A stretch of DNA of 64,000 bases, taken from contig JAGWBJ010000006.1 in NCBI GenBank assembly GCA_021295955.1, forward strand, positions 19,016 through 83,015, given 5' to 3'. How positions within the stretch are numbered: position 1 is the stretch's first letter; each line of letters begins with the position of its first letter. The position numbers and the translations under genes were made by a program. Below the pieces are notes generated by a model. It ran no database searches, was not told where the DNA came from, and was given only the letters and a program-made list of their open reading frames with translations. This DNA comes from Dehalococcoidia bacterium (GTDB taxonomy: Bacteria > Chloroflexota > Dehalococcoidia > Lucifugimonadales > JAGWBF01). Of this stretch, positions 38,335 through 47,373 are shown one piece after another.

Positions 38335-39213
38335 CTAGGCGCCCGACCCGCGCTGCCGCTTGAGGAACTCCTCCAGGTCCTGGACCAGCTCCTCGGGCCG
38401 GGGCATGTCCCCCCCGCTCACCACGTGGGCCTCGTCGTACCTCTGCTCCAGCTTGTGGACGTAGGAGCGGATCTGGCTGTCGTCACCCACGGCCTTCTCC
38501 ACCTCCCGGTCGAAGGTGTCCGCCGCCGAGCCAAGCTCGTCCAGTGACACGTTCATGTCCAGGATGCGGTACAGGTTGCTGGCCAGGGCGTAGCTCACTC
38601 GATAGTTGGGCGCCGCGTGGAGATAGTGGGGGGTGTGGCCCCAGATGGTGGCGAACTGCAGCCCGCGGTCGTTGCAGGCCTCCATGACCGCGGAGGTTAT
38701 GCCCGTGGGGCCCTGGTAGTTGGATGCGACCACCCGCTCCTCCAGGGACTGCCTCAGCTCCGGCCGGTTGGCCGAGCCCGATACCCGGACGCCCCGGGTG
38801 TGGGGGACGGCGTCCAGCAACGACCCCAGGTGGAGGACGGTCTCGACTCCCCATCTCTGGGCGGGCTCCAGAAGGGCCCGGCAGTAGGTCTTCCACCGCA
38901 GGCCCGGCTCCAGGCCCATGAAGAACATGAGCCCCGACGACCTGTCCTGGGAGACCCAGTAGAACAGCTCGTTGGCGGGCCACCTGATCACCCTGTCGCC
39001 CGCGCTGTTGATGCTGGTCTGGGGTCGCACCTGGGTGAAGTCGTAGAACTCCTCGGGGTCCATCTCCGCGAACCTTCGGGCCGGCAGCTTTCTCAGAAAG
39101 TACCGTATGGCGCCGCTGGCGCCCTCGCCGGCGTCCGGCCACCCTTTGAACGCCGTTATCAGGTGCGTTATGGGGATGGGGGGCTCTTCGGTTACGGTCA
39201 TGTAGTGAGGCAT
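38335..39213 (-). CDS. PAC2-family protein (proteasome assembly chaperone-like)
   Basis: THLITAFKGWPDAGEGASGAIRYFLRKL...FYDFTQVRPQ...GSLLDAVPHTR...GHTPHYLHAAPNYR. Confidence 0.88.
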   Translation of the reverse strand: MPHYMTVTEEPPIPITHLITAFKGWPDAGEGASGAIRYFLRKLPARRFAEMDPEEFYDFTQVRPQTSINSAGDRVIRWPANELFYWVSQDRSSGLMFFMGLEPGLRWKTYCRALLEPAQRWGVETVLHLGSLLDAVPHTRGVRVSGSANRPELRQSLEERVVASNYQGPTGITSAVMEACNDRGLQFATIWGHTPHYLHAAPNYRVSYALASNLYRILDMNVSLDELGSAADTFDREVEKAVGDDSQIRSYVHKLEQRYDEAHVVSGGDMPRPEELVQDLEEFLKRQRGSGA

Positions 39214-39337
39214 GTTATCGAGCCTTGCTGAACAACGTGGGGGAGCCGTAAGCCGGGGTACGGGCCGCAGCCCGTCCACTTAGATTATACACCCGGCCCC
39301 AAGGGCGGATGCCCCCCTCTTTTCTATGCAACCCGTC

Positions 39338-39415
39338 TACCGTCATTCCCCCGCACGCGGGAATCCATACCTGGACACATTGGACTCCCGCTTTCGAGGG
39401 AGTGACGGAGCCAGG
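39338..39415. repeat. Dispersed REP-like palindromic element (copy B)
   Basis: CATTCCCCCGCACGCGGGAATCCAT...TTGGACTCCCGCTTTCGAGGGAGTGACGG; compare copy A reverse complement. Confidence 0.75.
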
Positions 39416-39477
39416 CAAGTCGCGTCTCCACATGTCTTCTTTGACACGGGTACGGGCCTTCACTATACTCCCACCCA

Positions 39478-39514
39478 AAGCCGGGACCCTTGCCGGGACC
39501 CTTGCCGGGACCCT
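39478..39514. repeat. Tandem repeat, 3 x 12 bp (GCCGGGACCCTT)
   Basis: Directly visible just upstream of an LLM oxidoreductase gene. Confidence 0.95.
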
Positions 39515-39551
39515 TGGATGTAGCGGAGATGCCCGGGCGAAGGAGGCTCCC

Positions 39552-40505
39552 ATGAAGTACGGCTTCACCGTGCCCAACCGCGGGCCGCTGGCCACGCCCG
39601 AGGCCCTGGGGAGCCTGGCCCGGCACGGGGAGGAGATGGGGTTCGATTCCATCCAGACCGGCGACCACATCGTCGTTCCCAACAGCATCGCCTCCCGCTA
39701 CCCCTACTCCCAGGGCGGCGAGTTTCCCGGCGGCGACCTGGGAGAGTCCATGGAGCAGCTCACGCTCCTGTCCTTCCTGGCGGGACAGACGACGCGTATC
39801 CGCCTGGTGACCAGCGTCATCATCGTCCCCCACCGCAACCCCCTGGTGGCCGCCAAGGTCCTGGCGACCCTGGACGTCCTGTCGGGAGGCCGGCTCGTCG
39901 TGGGCGTCGGAGCGGGCTGGATGAAGGAGGAGTTCGACGCGCTGGGCCTCCCTCCCTTCGAGGAGCGGGGGGCCGTGACCGACGAGTACATTCGCGCCTA
40001 CAAGGAGCTGTGGACCAGCGACAACCCGTCCTTCGAGGGGAAATATTGCCGCTTCTCGGACCTGTCGTCCCTGCCCCACCCGGTCCAGAAGCCCCACCCG
40101 CCCATCTGGGTGGGAGGCGAGAGCCCCAGGGCCCTGCGCCGCACCGCAGAGCTGGGAGACGGCTGGTACCCCATCGGCTCGAACCCCGACTTCCCCATGG
40201 GCACGCCGGAGCAGCTTGCCGACGGCATCAGGCGGCTGGGCATCCGCGCCCGCAGGGCGGGAAGGGACCCCTCCGAGGTCCAGGTGATCTACCGGACGCC
40301 CCACTACCGGCTGGACCCAGCCGACGCGCCTGAAGGGCGGGCGCCCTTTACCGGAAGCGCCGGGCAGATAGCGGCGGACGTACGCGCCTACGCCGCGATG
40401 GGCGTCGGATACCTGGTGCTGGACTTCACCCGCAACGCCCGGAGCGTGGACGAATGCGTGGGCTACATGGAGGCGTTCTCGTCTCGGGTGCTCCCTCAGG
40501 TCTAG
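39552..40505 (+). CDS. LLM-class (F420-dependent-type) oxidoreductase
   Basis: MKYGFTVPNRGPLATPEALGSLARHGEEMGFDSIQTGDHIVVP...LSGGRLVVGVGAGWMKEEFDALG. Confidence 0.92.
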   Translation: MKYGFTVPNRGPLATPEALGSLARHGEEMGFDSIQTGDHIVVPNSIASRYPYSQGGEFPGGDLGESMEQLTLLSFLAGQTTRIRLVTSVIIVPHRNPLVAAKVLATLDVLSGGRLVVGVGAGWMKEEFDALGLPPFEERGAVTDEYIRAYKELWTSDNPSFEGKYCRFSDLSSLPHPVQKPHPPIWVGGESPRALRRTAELGDGWYPIGSNPDFPMGTPEQLADGIRRLGIRARRAGRDPSEVQVIYRTPHYRLDPADAPEGRAPFTGSAGQIAADVRAYAAMGVGYLVLDFTRNARSVDECVGYMEAFSSRVLPQV

Positions 40506-40550
40506 CAGGCTCCCCCAACCCCTTCCGCCGGGAGACCGGCCAAGAGCGGG

Positions 40551-41393
40551 CTACAGGACCTTCGCCGCCAAGCCCTCCAGGTCCCTGGCGGCCTTTTCCC
40601 CCACCGGAGCCGGGAGGGACACGATGGCCCGGTCCGCCCCAGCCTGCTGGAAGCGCCGTATCAGGTCCCGGTCGGCGTCGGCGCCAAACACGGTGACGTC
40701 GAAGCCCGCCGGGTCCCGTCCCGCCGCCTCGGCCATCTCCTCTATGGCGGCCCTCCCCGCGCTGATCTGCTCCGGGGTGACCCTCGTCGGCATCCAGCCG
40801 TCGCCCCAGGCGGCCACACGCCTGAAGACGTTGGCGGCGAACCCGCCCAGCAGAACGGGAGGGTGGGGCTTCCGGGCGGGCTTGGGGAAGGACCGTACCG
40901 GAGGGAAGTCGTAGAACCTTCCGTGGAACTCGGCTTCCTCCTTGGTCCACAGCTCCTTCATGGCAAGGATGGACTCCCGGGTCTGACTCCACCGGTGGGC
41001 GAAGTCTCCGCCCATTATCTCGGTCTCCTCTTTCAGCCAGCCGGCGCCGATGCCGAAGATGAACCGGCCGCCGGACAGCATGTCCAGGGTGGCGATCTCC
41101 TTGGCCAGCAGGAGGGGGTTCCGCTCGGGGACCAGGCATATCCCCGTGCCCAGGTTCAGCGTGGTGGTGACGGCCGAGGCCCGGGCCAGCCCCATGAAGG
41201 GGTCCGCCACGTGGGCCATGTCCGGGGGGATGGAGCCGTCGGGGGTGCCGCCGTACTTGCTATCGGTGTGCACCGGGATGATGGGATGCTCCGGCAGCCA
41301 GATGGACTCGAACCCCAGAGACTCGGCCAGGGCGGCCAGCTCCGCAACGTCGGGCGAGTCGTCGATCAACCTCATGTTGACGCCTATCTTCAC
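40551..41393 (-). CDS. LLM-class (F420-dependent-type) oxidoreductase
   Basis: ELAALAESLGFESIWLPEHPIIP...LSGGRFIFGIGAGWLKEETEIMG. Confidence 0.92.
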   Translation of the reverse strand: MKIGVNMRLIDDSPDVAELAALAESLGFESIWLPEHPIIPVHTDSKYGGTPDGSIPPDMAHVADPFMGLARASAVTTTLNLGTGICLVPERNPLLLAKEIATLDMLSGGRFIFGIGAGWLKEETEIMGGDFAHRWSQTRESILAMKELWTKEEAEFHGRFYDFPPVRSFPKPARKPHPPVLLGGFAANVFRRVAAWGDGWMPTRVTPEQISAGRAAIEEMAEAAGRDPAGFDVTVFGADADRDLIRRFQQAGADRAIVSLPAPVGEKAARDLEGLAAKVL

Positions 41394-41429
41394 GGCCTGT
41401 CTCCTCTCGCGGCGGTGTCCCCAATGTTA

Positions 41430-42587
41430 TCAGCGGGCGGGACCGGCGTCGAGGGTGGCCGGGGGCCCGGCCCGGCCTCCAACCCGGTAGACGTGGTGCT
41501 CGTTGACGCCGGTCACTACCCTGGTGAACCCCTCCAGCAGCCGGTCCAGCTCCTCGTCCCCCGTGTCCACGAGCAACGGCCTTCCCTCCAGGGCCAGCAG
41601 CTTCTCCCGGGTGGCCGCCACCACGACGTTCTCCGTCCCGATGTCCCTGAGCACCTCGGGGCTGATCTGCTGGTTGCCCCGGCCCAGGACGTAGCCCTGG
41701 CCTCCGATGACCCCCAGGACGAGCTTGCACGGCCTGGCGCGGACCAGCTCCAGGAGATGCGCCTCGTTGGCGTCCCTCTGCTCCAGGCGCCCGTCCACGA
41801 CCACGTCTACGCCCAGCAGCGTGCCCTCCAGACCCAGGGCGTCCATCACCGCTCCGGTGGTGGTGCCGGGACCCACCACGTAGGCGGTCCCCTCCTCCAT
41901 CGTTGCGGCGACCTGGGCCCCTATGCCGCGCAGCGCATCCTCCTCGGCGGGTACGGAGCCGGCCTTGGCGCCCTGCACCATGTCCCGCTGCTCGGGCACT
42001 CTCAGGTATCCGCGAAGCGTCGCGTCCACCACACCCCGGCGAAAGGCCTCTTCGTCCACGTCCATCACCTCGGAGTCGCGGGTGCGGGTCAGTCTGCCCA
42101 TCAGGAACATCGAGGCCGCCTCCCCGGCATGCCGCGGGGTCAGGGCGAAGACGGCGGAGTGCATCTTCACGCCGGCGGGGATGCCCAGCGCGGGGACCCG
42201 CCGGCCCACGGCGTCGCAGATATCCTTGGCGGTGCCGTCGCCGCCGGCGAAGAGTAGCAGGTCCACCCCCTGCTCCTCCATGGCGCGGGCCGCGGCCCTG
42301 GTGTCCCCGGCGGTGGTCTCGCCCCTCACTATGGAGCCCAGCACCTCGGGGGAGAAGCCGCACTCCAGGGCCTCGTCCTCACCCATCTCCCCGGGGTAGG
42401 TGAGCACCCGGACCCGGTTCCGCAGCCTGGACAATGCCTCCAGGGCCTGGACGGCCCTGCCTGTTGACCGGGGAAGCGCGCCCAGGGACCTGGCCCTGCG
42501 GAGGACCTCCGGCCCGTCGCTGCCCTTCAGCCCCACCCTGCCCCCGACGCCGGCCACGGGGTTCACCACGAGGCCCAGCTTCTTCAT
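41430..42587 (-). CDS. ATP-NAD kinase-like family protein
   Basis: LVVNPVAGVGGRVGLKGSDG...DLLLFAGGDGTAKDICDAVG...VPALGIPAGVKMHSAVFA. Confidence 0.85.
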   Translation of the reverse strand: MKKLGLVVNPVAGVGGRVGLKGSDGPEVLRRARSLGALPRSTGRAVQALEALSRLRNRVRVLTYPGEMGEDEALECGFSPEVLGSIVRGETTAGDTRAAARAMEEQGVDLLLFAGGDGTAKDICDAVGRRVPALGIPAGVKMHSAVFALTPRHAGEAASMFLMGRLTRTRDSEVMDVDEEAFRRGVVDATLRGYLRVPEQRDMVQGAKAGSVPAEEDALRGIGAQVAATMEEGTAYVVGPGTTTGAVMDALGLEGTLLGVDVVVDGRLEQRDANEAHLLELVRARPCKLVLGVIGGQGYVLGRGNQQISPEVLRDIGTENVVVAATREKLLALEGRPLLVDTGDEELDRLLEGFTRVVTGVNEHHVYRVGGRAGPPATLDAGPAR

Positions 42588-42764
42588 CGGGTAACGCCAC
42601 CCCCACGCCGGTCTGCCTTAGGCGCCACGGCGAGTATACCATCGGCCGCGAATCGACCGCCCACTCCCTTTGCCAGGGCTGCCGTGGGCAATGGCCCGGC
42701 ATGCCATCCGCTCCGGGCATATGCAGCCTTGATTGGTCGTACCCATAGGTGCGACAATATAGCC

Positions 42765-42971
42765 TTGAACGACAGCGTATTCGTAAGGCGGACCCGGCGA
42801 TATGCCCGCAAGAACCAGCTCGATTTCCACCTCGATTCTCGCCGCGGCAAAGGAAGCCACCGAACGGTCTATGTCGGCTCCCGGTTCACAGTGGTCCCGC
42901 ACGGAGAGATACGCTCTGGCCTCCTCGCATCCATGCTCAAAGACCTCGGCATAGACAGAAGGGAGTGGTGA
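42765..42971 (+). CDS. hicA: HicA-type toxin
   Basis: RRTRRYARKNQLDFHLDSRRGKGSHRTVYVGSRFTVVPHGEIRSGLLASMLKDLGI; TTG start inferred. Confidence 0.8.
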   Translation: MNDSVFVRRTRRYARKNQLDFHLDSRRGKGSHRTVYVGSRFTVVPHGEIRSGLLASMLKDLGIDRREW

Positions 42972-42974
42972 CAC

Positions 42975-43439
42975 ATGCGATACGTATATCCGTGCATCTT
43001 ACACCCCGAAGCAGACGGCGGGTTCTCGGTGTCTTTCCTGGATGTGGAGGGAGCTAACACCGGCGGCGCCACGCGGGAGGAGGCGCTGTGCATGGCCGAA
43101 GACGCCCTCGTCGCCGCCCTCGGCGCCTACCACCGTCTTCGCCGAGAGATCCCGCTCCCCAGCCCTGTAGGAGAGGGGCAGGAAGCGATACGGCTCCAAC
43201 CCGTCGCGGCAGCCAAGATAGCCCTCGGTACTGCTATGCGGCAACAGGGACTCAACAACATCGGGCTGGCCAAGATCCTCGGCGTTACTGAATCCGCCGT
43301 CAGAAAGCTCCTCAACCCAGATCACCAGTCCCACATCAGCACCATTGACAGAGCCCTTCAAGCCGTGGGGCGCTCTCTGATTGTGGAGGATCAGCCAGCA
43401 GTCCAGCATCCCAAGAGCCCCGCTTTGACCTCAACGTAA
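42975..43439 (+). CDS. hicB: HicB-type antitoxin with HTH
   Basis: MRYVYPCILHPEADGGFSVSFLDVEGANTGGATREEALCMAEDAL...; C-terminal HTH GLAKILGVTESAVRKLLNP. Confidence 0.85.
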   Translation: MRYVYPCILHPEADGGFSVSFLDVEGANTGGATREEALCMAEDALVAALGAYHRLRREIPLPSPVGEGQEAIRLQPVAAAKIALGTAMRQQGLNNIGLAKILGVTESAVRKLLNPDHQSHISTIDRALQAVGRSLIVEDQPAVQHPKSPALTST

Positions 43440-43609
43440 GGGCGATGCAACGAAGTCCTTGTGCGCACCCTGCCCTCTTCAATGCTATGATAATGGCTGT
43501 AGGCTGGGACAGGCCATGCGGGCCTCAGGCAACTTCCAGAGTTGGTCGGCTTTGGCTGGGAAAACAGGCTTTGGCTTGCCGGGCGGGACGCCCAATATGG
43601 GCTTGGTGG

Positions 43610-43682
43610 TGGCAACGGGAGGGTTCGAACCTCCGACCTAGCGCTTATGAAGCGCCCGCTCTAACCACTGAGCTACGTTGCC
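43610..43682 (-). tRNA. tRNA-Met (anticodon CAT)
   Basis: Reverse strand folds: acceptor GGCAACG/CGTTGCC, D-arm GCTC/GAGC, anticodon loop TTCATAA, T-arm GGAGG-TTCGAAC-CCTCC, discriminator A. Could in principle be tRNA-Ile2. Confidence 0.93.
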
Positions 43683-43786
43683 AAGCGTGATCTAAATATA
43701 TCCAGATGGCCCCTTGGGTGTCAACGGGCCCAGCCGTCGCTGGGGACTCGGCCGGGGTCCCGGAATGAATGTAAGGACGTGGTGCC

Positions 43787-44971
43787 GTGGCCCTTTCACA
43801 AAAGGTCAGGCGATTCGTGGACGAGGGCGGTTGGATACGCCGGATGTTCGAGGCGGGCATCGCCCTGAAGAGGCAGCACGGCGAGGACCGGGTGTTCGAC
43901 CTGTCCCTGGGCAACCCCGTCGTGGAGCCGCCGTCCCAGTTCCACCGCGAGCTGCTGCGCTTGGCCGAGCACCCCGTCAAGGGGATGCACCGGTACATGC
44001 CCAACGCCGGGTACCCGGAGACCCGGGAGGCCGTGGCGGCCTCCCTCAGGGACGAGACGGGCATCCCCTTCGCCGCCGGACACGTCGTCATGACCTGCGG
44101 CGCCGCGGCGGCCCTGAACGTCGTCCTGAAGACCATCCTGGACCCCGGCGCCGAGGTCGCCGTGTTCGCGCCCTACTTCGTGGAGTACGGCTACTATGTC
44201 GACAACCACGGCGGCGTCCCGGTGGTGGTCCCCTGCGGGAGGGATTTCCAGCCCGACCTGGAGGCCCTGGAGCGGTCCATCAACGGCCGCACCAGGGCGG
44301 TCATCATCAACTCGCCCAACAACCCCTCGGGCGCGGTGTACGGCGAACCCCTGCTGAAGGACCTGGGAGAGCTGCTTACGACCAAGGGAAGGCAGCACGG
44401 TACGGAGATATTCCTGATTAGCGACGAGCCCTACCGGCGCATCCTGTACGACGGGCTGGTGTATCCCCAGGTGTTCCCCAGGTACGACGCGTCCATCGCC
44501 GTGACCTCCCACGCCAAGGACCTGGCCCTGCCCGGAGAGCGCATCGGACACGTGGCGGTGAACCCCGGATACCCGGGGGCCGAAGAGCTGGTGGACGGGC
44601 TGACCTTCTGCAACCGCATCCTGGGCTTCGTCAACGCGCCGGCCCTCATGCAGCACGCCATCCGCAGGATCCAGGGGGCCAGCGTGGACGTTGCCGACTA
44701 CCAGCGGAAGAGGGACTACCTGTGCGGCCGGCTGACCGCCATGGGGTACTCGGTGTTCAAGCCCCAGGGCGCCTTCTACCTGTTCCCCCAGGCTCCGGGC
44801 GGCGACGATGTGGCCTTCGTGGACGAGCTGCAGGACCACAACGTGCTGGTGGTCCCCGGAAGGGGGTTCGGCGCCCCCGGCTACTTCCGCATCTCCTACT
44901 GCGTGGAAGACCGGGTGCTGGAGGGAGCGATGGACGGGTTCGCCCGGGCCGCCCGACGCTTCGGCCTGTAG
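43787..44971 (+). CDS. PLP-dependent aminotransferase (class I/II, AspAT-like)
   Basis: VIINSPNNPSGAVYGEP...ISDEPYRRILYDG...SHAKDLALPGERIGHVAVNP. Confidence 0.94.
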   Translation: MALSQKVRRFVDEGGWIRRMFEAGIALKRQHGEDRVFDLSLGNPVVEPPSQFHRELLRLAEHPVKGMHRYMPNAGYPETREAVAASLRDETGIPFAAGHVVMTCGAAAALNVVLKTILDPGAEVAVFAPYFVEYGYYVDNHGGVPVVVPCGRDFQPDLEALERSINGRTRAVIINSPNNPSGAVYGEPLLKDLGELLTTKGRQHGTEIFLISDEPYRRILYDGLVYPQVFPRYDASIAVTSHAKDLALPGERIGHVAVNPGYPGAEELVDGLTFCNRILGFVNAPALMQHAIRRIQGASVDVADYQRKRDYLCGRLTAMGYSVFKPQGAFYLFPQAPGGDDVAFVDELQDHNVLVVPGRGFGAPGYFRISYCVEDRVLEGAMDGFARAARRFGL

Positions 44972-44972
44972 C

Positions 44973-47255
44973 CTACAGGACCAGCCCGACCTTGTTCAGC
45001 AGGTCGTCGCTCTCCCCCGATAGGTGAAGCCCGCTGTCCCGGTACTTGGCGGCCAGGGCCGAAAGGTCCGAGTTCCGGGGGCGCGTGCCCCTGCCCAGAT
45101 GGTCCGCCAGCTCCGGCAGGCTGTTGTAGGCCTGGTCCACGTTCCAGTAGAAAGACAGCAGCCAGGCCAGCTCCCGCTCGTTGTCGGGGTTCGGTATGTC
45201 CCTCAGGTCGTACAGGTCGTTGGTCACCCTGGTGTAACGCAGGATTCCCGCCTTGTCTGCGGCGTCCCGCCCGTAGTACCGTCTCCGGCTCAGCTCGGCG
45301 ATGCGTCGGGAGTACTCCTGGTTTCCGTAGATGTTCCAGGGCAGCCACTCCTGGGAGAGGTCCACCGCGGTGTTGCCGTTGGCGTCCACGATGGCCACGG
45401 CCACGTCGGAGCCCAGCACCGGGTCGTGCTCGAACTTCACGGCCTCCCGCAGCAGGGCCTCCTGGAGCATGAGGGTGAGCTCCCTGGGGATCTTCCTGTA
45501 CCCGGCCCCGCTGGCCTCGTCGTTGGTGTCGGCGCCCACACCGCCGGTATTGAAGGCGTAGTAGTGCTGGGGCAGGCCCCCCGCCTCCATCGCCCTGAGG
45601 ATGTGGAACATCAGGTTCGCGTTGTCGTCCTCCAGCCCGATGATGAAGGGGTCCGAGAAGTACTCCACGTAGGGCCTGCCGATGGCGCCGATGGCGGCCC
45701 CCATCTGCACCGCCTCGCCGTACATCAGGATGCGTATGTACTGCTGCAGGGTGACCCGCCTCAACGGCGGGATCACGGTGTTCTGGCGCATCACCGCCTG
45801 CCAGAAGACCCGGTCGGTGTGCTCCATGGGCACGTGTACGGACTCCTCCAGCTCCCCCCCGGTGATGGAGCGCATCAGGTGCTGGGAGCCCTTCCGCTCC
45901 AGCAGCCTGAGCCTGGACAGGACCATCCGCATGTTCCTGACCGGGTTCTCCCCGTACTTGGGCGTGCCCGTGTCCGGGTCCACTGGTACGTTCTCCAGCA
46001 TCTCATCCGTATTGGGTGCCTCGGGACTGCCCCTGAGAGTGTCGTAGGTAATGGGGTCGTCCTCCCGGGTCAGGCCGAAGGGCACCGCGTACAGGCTGTT
46101 CTCGGTGCCGTCGATGGAGTAGGGCACGGTGACCGTCTTGCCGTCGTGGACGCTCTCGGCGGGAGGCTGCAGCCGCTGGAGGAGGACGATGTCGTCGTTC
46201 ATCGGGTAGACCCCCTCCGCGGGGTCCTCCGGCAGGCCGAGGGTCCGGGCGAGCTGGCTGTTCGCCAGCTCGATCATGATGGTCAGGGTGCTCTTACCGT
46301 GGAGGGACGGCCCGACGGTCACCAGGGCCGTGTTGGCCATCTTCCCCTGTAGAGTCTTGGTCCTGGCCATGCTGAGGGCCGCCTGCACCGCCAGACCCTC
46401 GGACTGCTTCACCAGGAACATGGCGATGGAGAGGGGGCCCATCTTATGCTCGCCCACGTAGTCGAACCCCAGGTGGAGGGACAGCCCCCTGGTCGGCGCC
46501 TTGAAGACGAGCTGGGTGAGCCCGGCCTCCCTGACCCGCTCCTTGAGGGCCTCGTCCAGGCCCAGGTCCTCCAGCCACCGGGGGATGGACACCTCCACGA
46601 TGTCCGGGGGCGAGGTCCACTGCTCCCTGGGGAGGTCGAAGGTGAGCTGACGCCACATCCGGGGGAGCTGCATGTACCGGCCGCCGAAGAGGATCTGCCT
46701 GGCGTGGAAGGAGCGACCCGGGGCGTCGCCGATCTGCCGGTCCGACTGGATTACCGTCTCCCCCGAGTCCAGGTACTCCCTCAGGCGCCTGTTGATGTGG
46801 GCCAGGACCTCGGTGAACAGCTCCTGGCTCTCGGCGCTGAACGCCAGGGCGTCGCGGTTCCTGGCAAAGCCGTCGATGAAATACTGGGTCAGATCGGGCC
46901 GCCGTACCACCCCGAGCTGGCTGAAGAAGGCCAGACCGCCGTTGTCGAGACGGACCACGGCCTCGGGCCAAGCCCGCGCCGCCGCCCTTCCGGCGGCGTT
47001 GGCCTCGGCTGCCGCCTTGTCCAGCTCCTCCGCCTCCCGGCGGACCCTGTCCTGCTCCGCCTGGGGCATGTCCTGGAGGACGGGCATCTTGGACAGTATC
47101 CACTCGTCGGGCGGGTTGAAGAGGTGGGCTTCGGGACGGTGGCCCTCTCTGGCCAGCGCCACCAGCCGGTCCAGCTCACGCTCGAATTCCCGGTTTATGG
47201 GAGGCCCTTCGAGGAGCGAGGGCTTCTCCCCGCCGTTGTCACTCTGGTCTGGCAA
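44973..47255 (-). CDS. Divergent PEPCK-like P-loop protein (760 aa)
   Basis: Walker A GPSLHGKST; FNTGGVGADTNDEASGAGYRKIPRELTLMLQEALLREAVKFEHDPVLG resembles the C-terminal NTGW...R.S...TR region of PEPCK (ATP); long N-terminal extension. Confidence 0.55.
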   Translation of the reverse strand: MPDQSDNGGEKPSLLEGPPINREFERELDRLVALAREGHRPEAHLFNPPDEWILSKMPVLQDMPQAEQDRVRREAEELDKAAAEANAAGRAAARAWPEAVVRLDNGGLAFFSQLGVVRRPDLTQYFIDGFARNRDALAFSAESQELFTEVLAHINRRLREYLDSGETVIQSDRQIGDAPGRSFHARQILFGGRYMQLPRMWRQLTFDLPREQWTSPPDIVEVSIPRWLEDLGLDEALKERVREAGLTQLVFKAPTRGLSLHLGFDYVGEHKMGPLSIAMFLVKQSEGLAVQAALSMARTKTLQGKMANTALVTVGPSLHGKSTLTIMIELANSQLARTLGLPEDPAEGVYPMNDDIVLLQRLQPPAESVHDGKTVTVPYSIDGTENSLYAVPFGLTREDDPITYDTLRGSPEAPNTDEMLENVPVDPDTGTPKYGENPVRNMRMVLSRLRLLERKGSQHLMRSITGGELEESVHVPMEHTDRVFWQAVMRQNTVIPPLRRVTLQQYIRILMYGEAVQMGAAIGAIGRPYVEYFSDPFIIGLEDDNANLMFHILRAMEAGGLPQHYYAFNTGGVGADTNDEASGAGYRKIPRELTLMLQEALLREAVKFEHDPVLGSDVAVAIVDANGNTAVDLSQEWLPWNIYGNQEYSRRIAELSRRRYYGRDAADKAGILRYTRVTNDLYDLRDIPNPDNERELAWLLSFYWNVDQAYNSLPELADHLGRGTRPRNSDLSALAAKYRDSGLHLSGESDDLLNKVGLVL

Positions 47256-47373
47256 ACTTGACCCCCTGTATATGTGCGCCGGCTACCCTTCGAAGCGCCT
47301 GTCAGGGTGTTCGACTATCCTACAGGCTTACGCCATTGGTGTCAAAAAGCGGGCGGGCGATTTGGGGCCGCCG

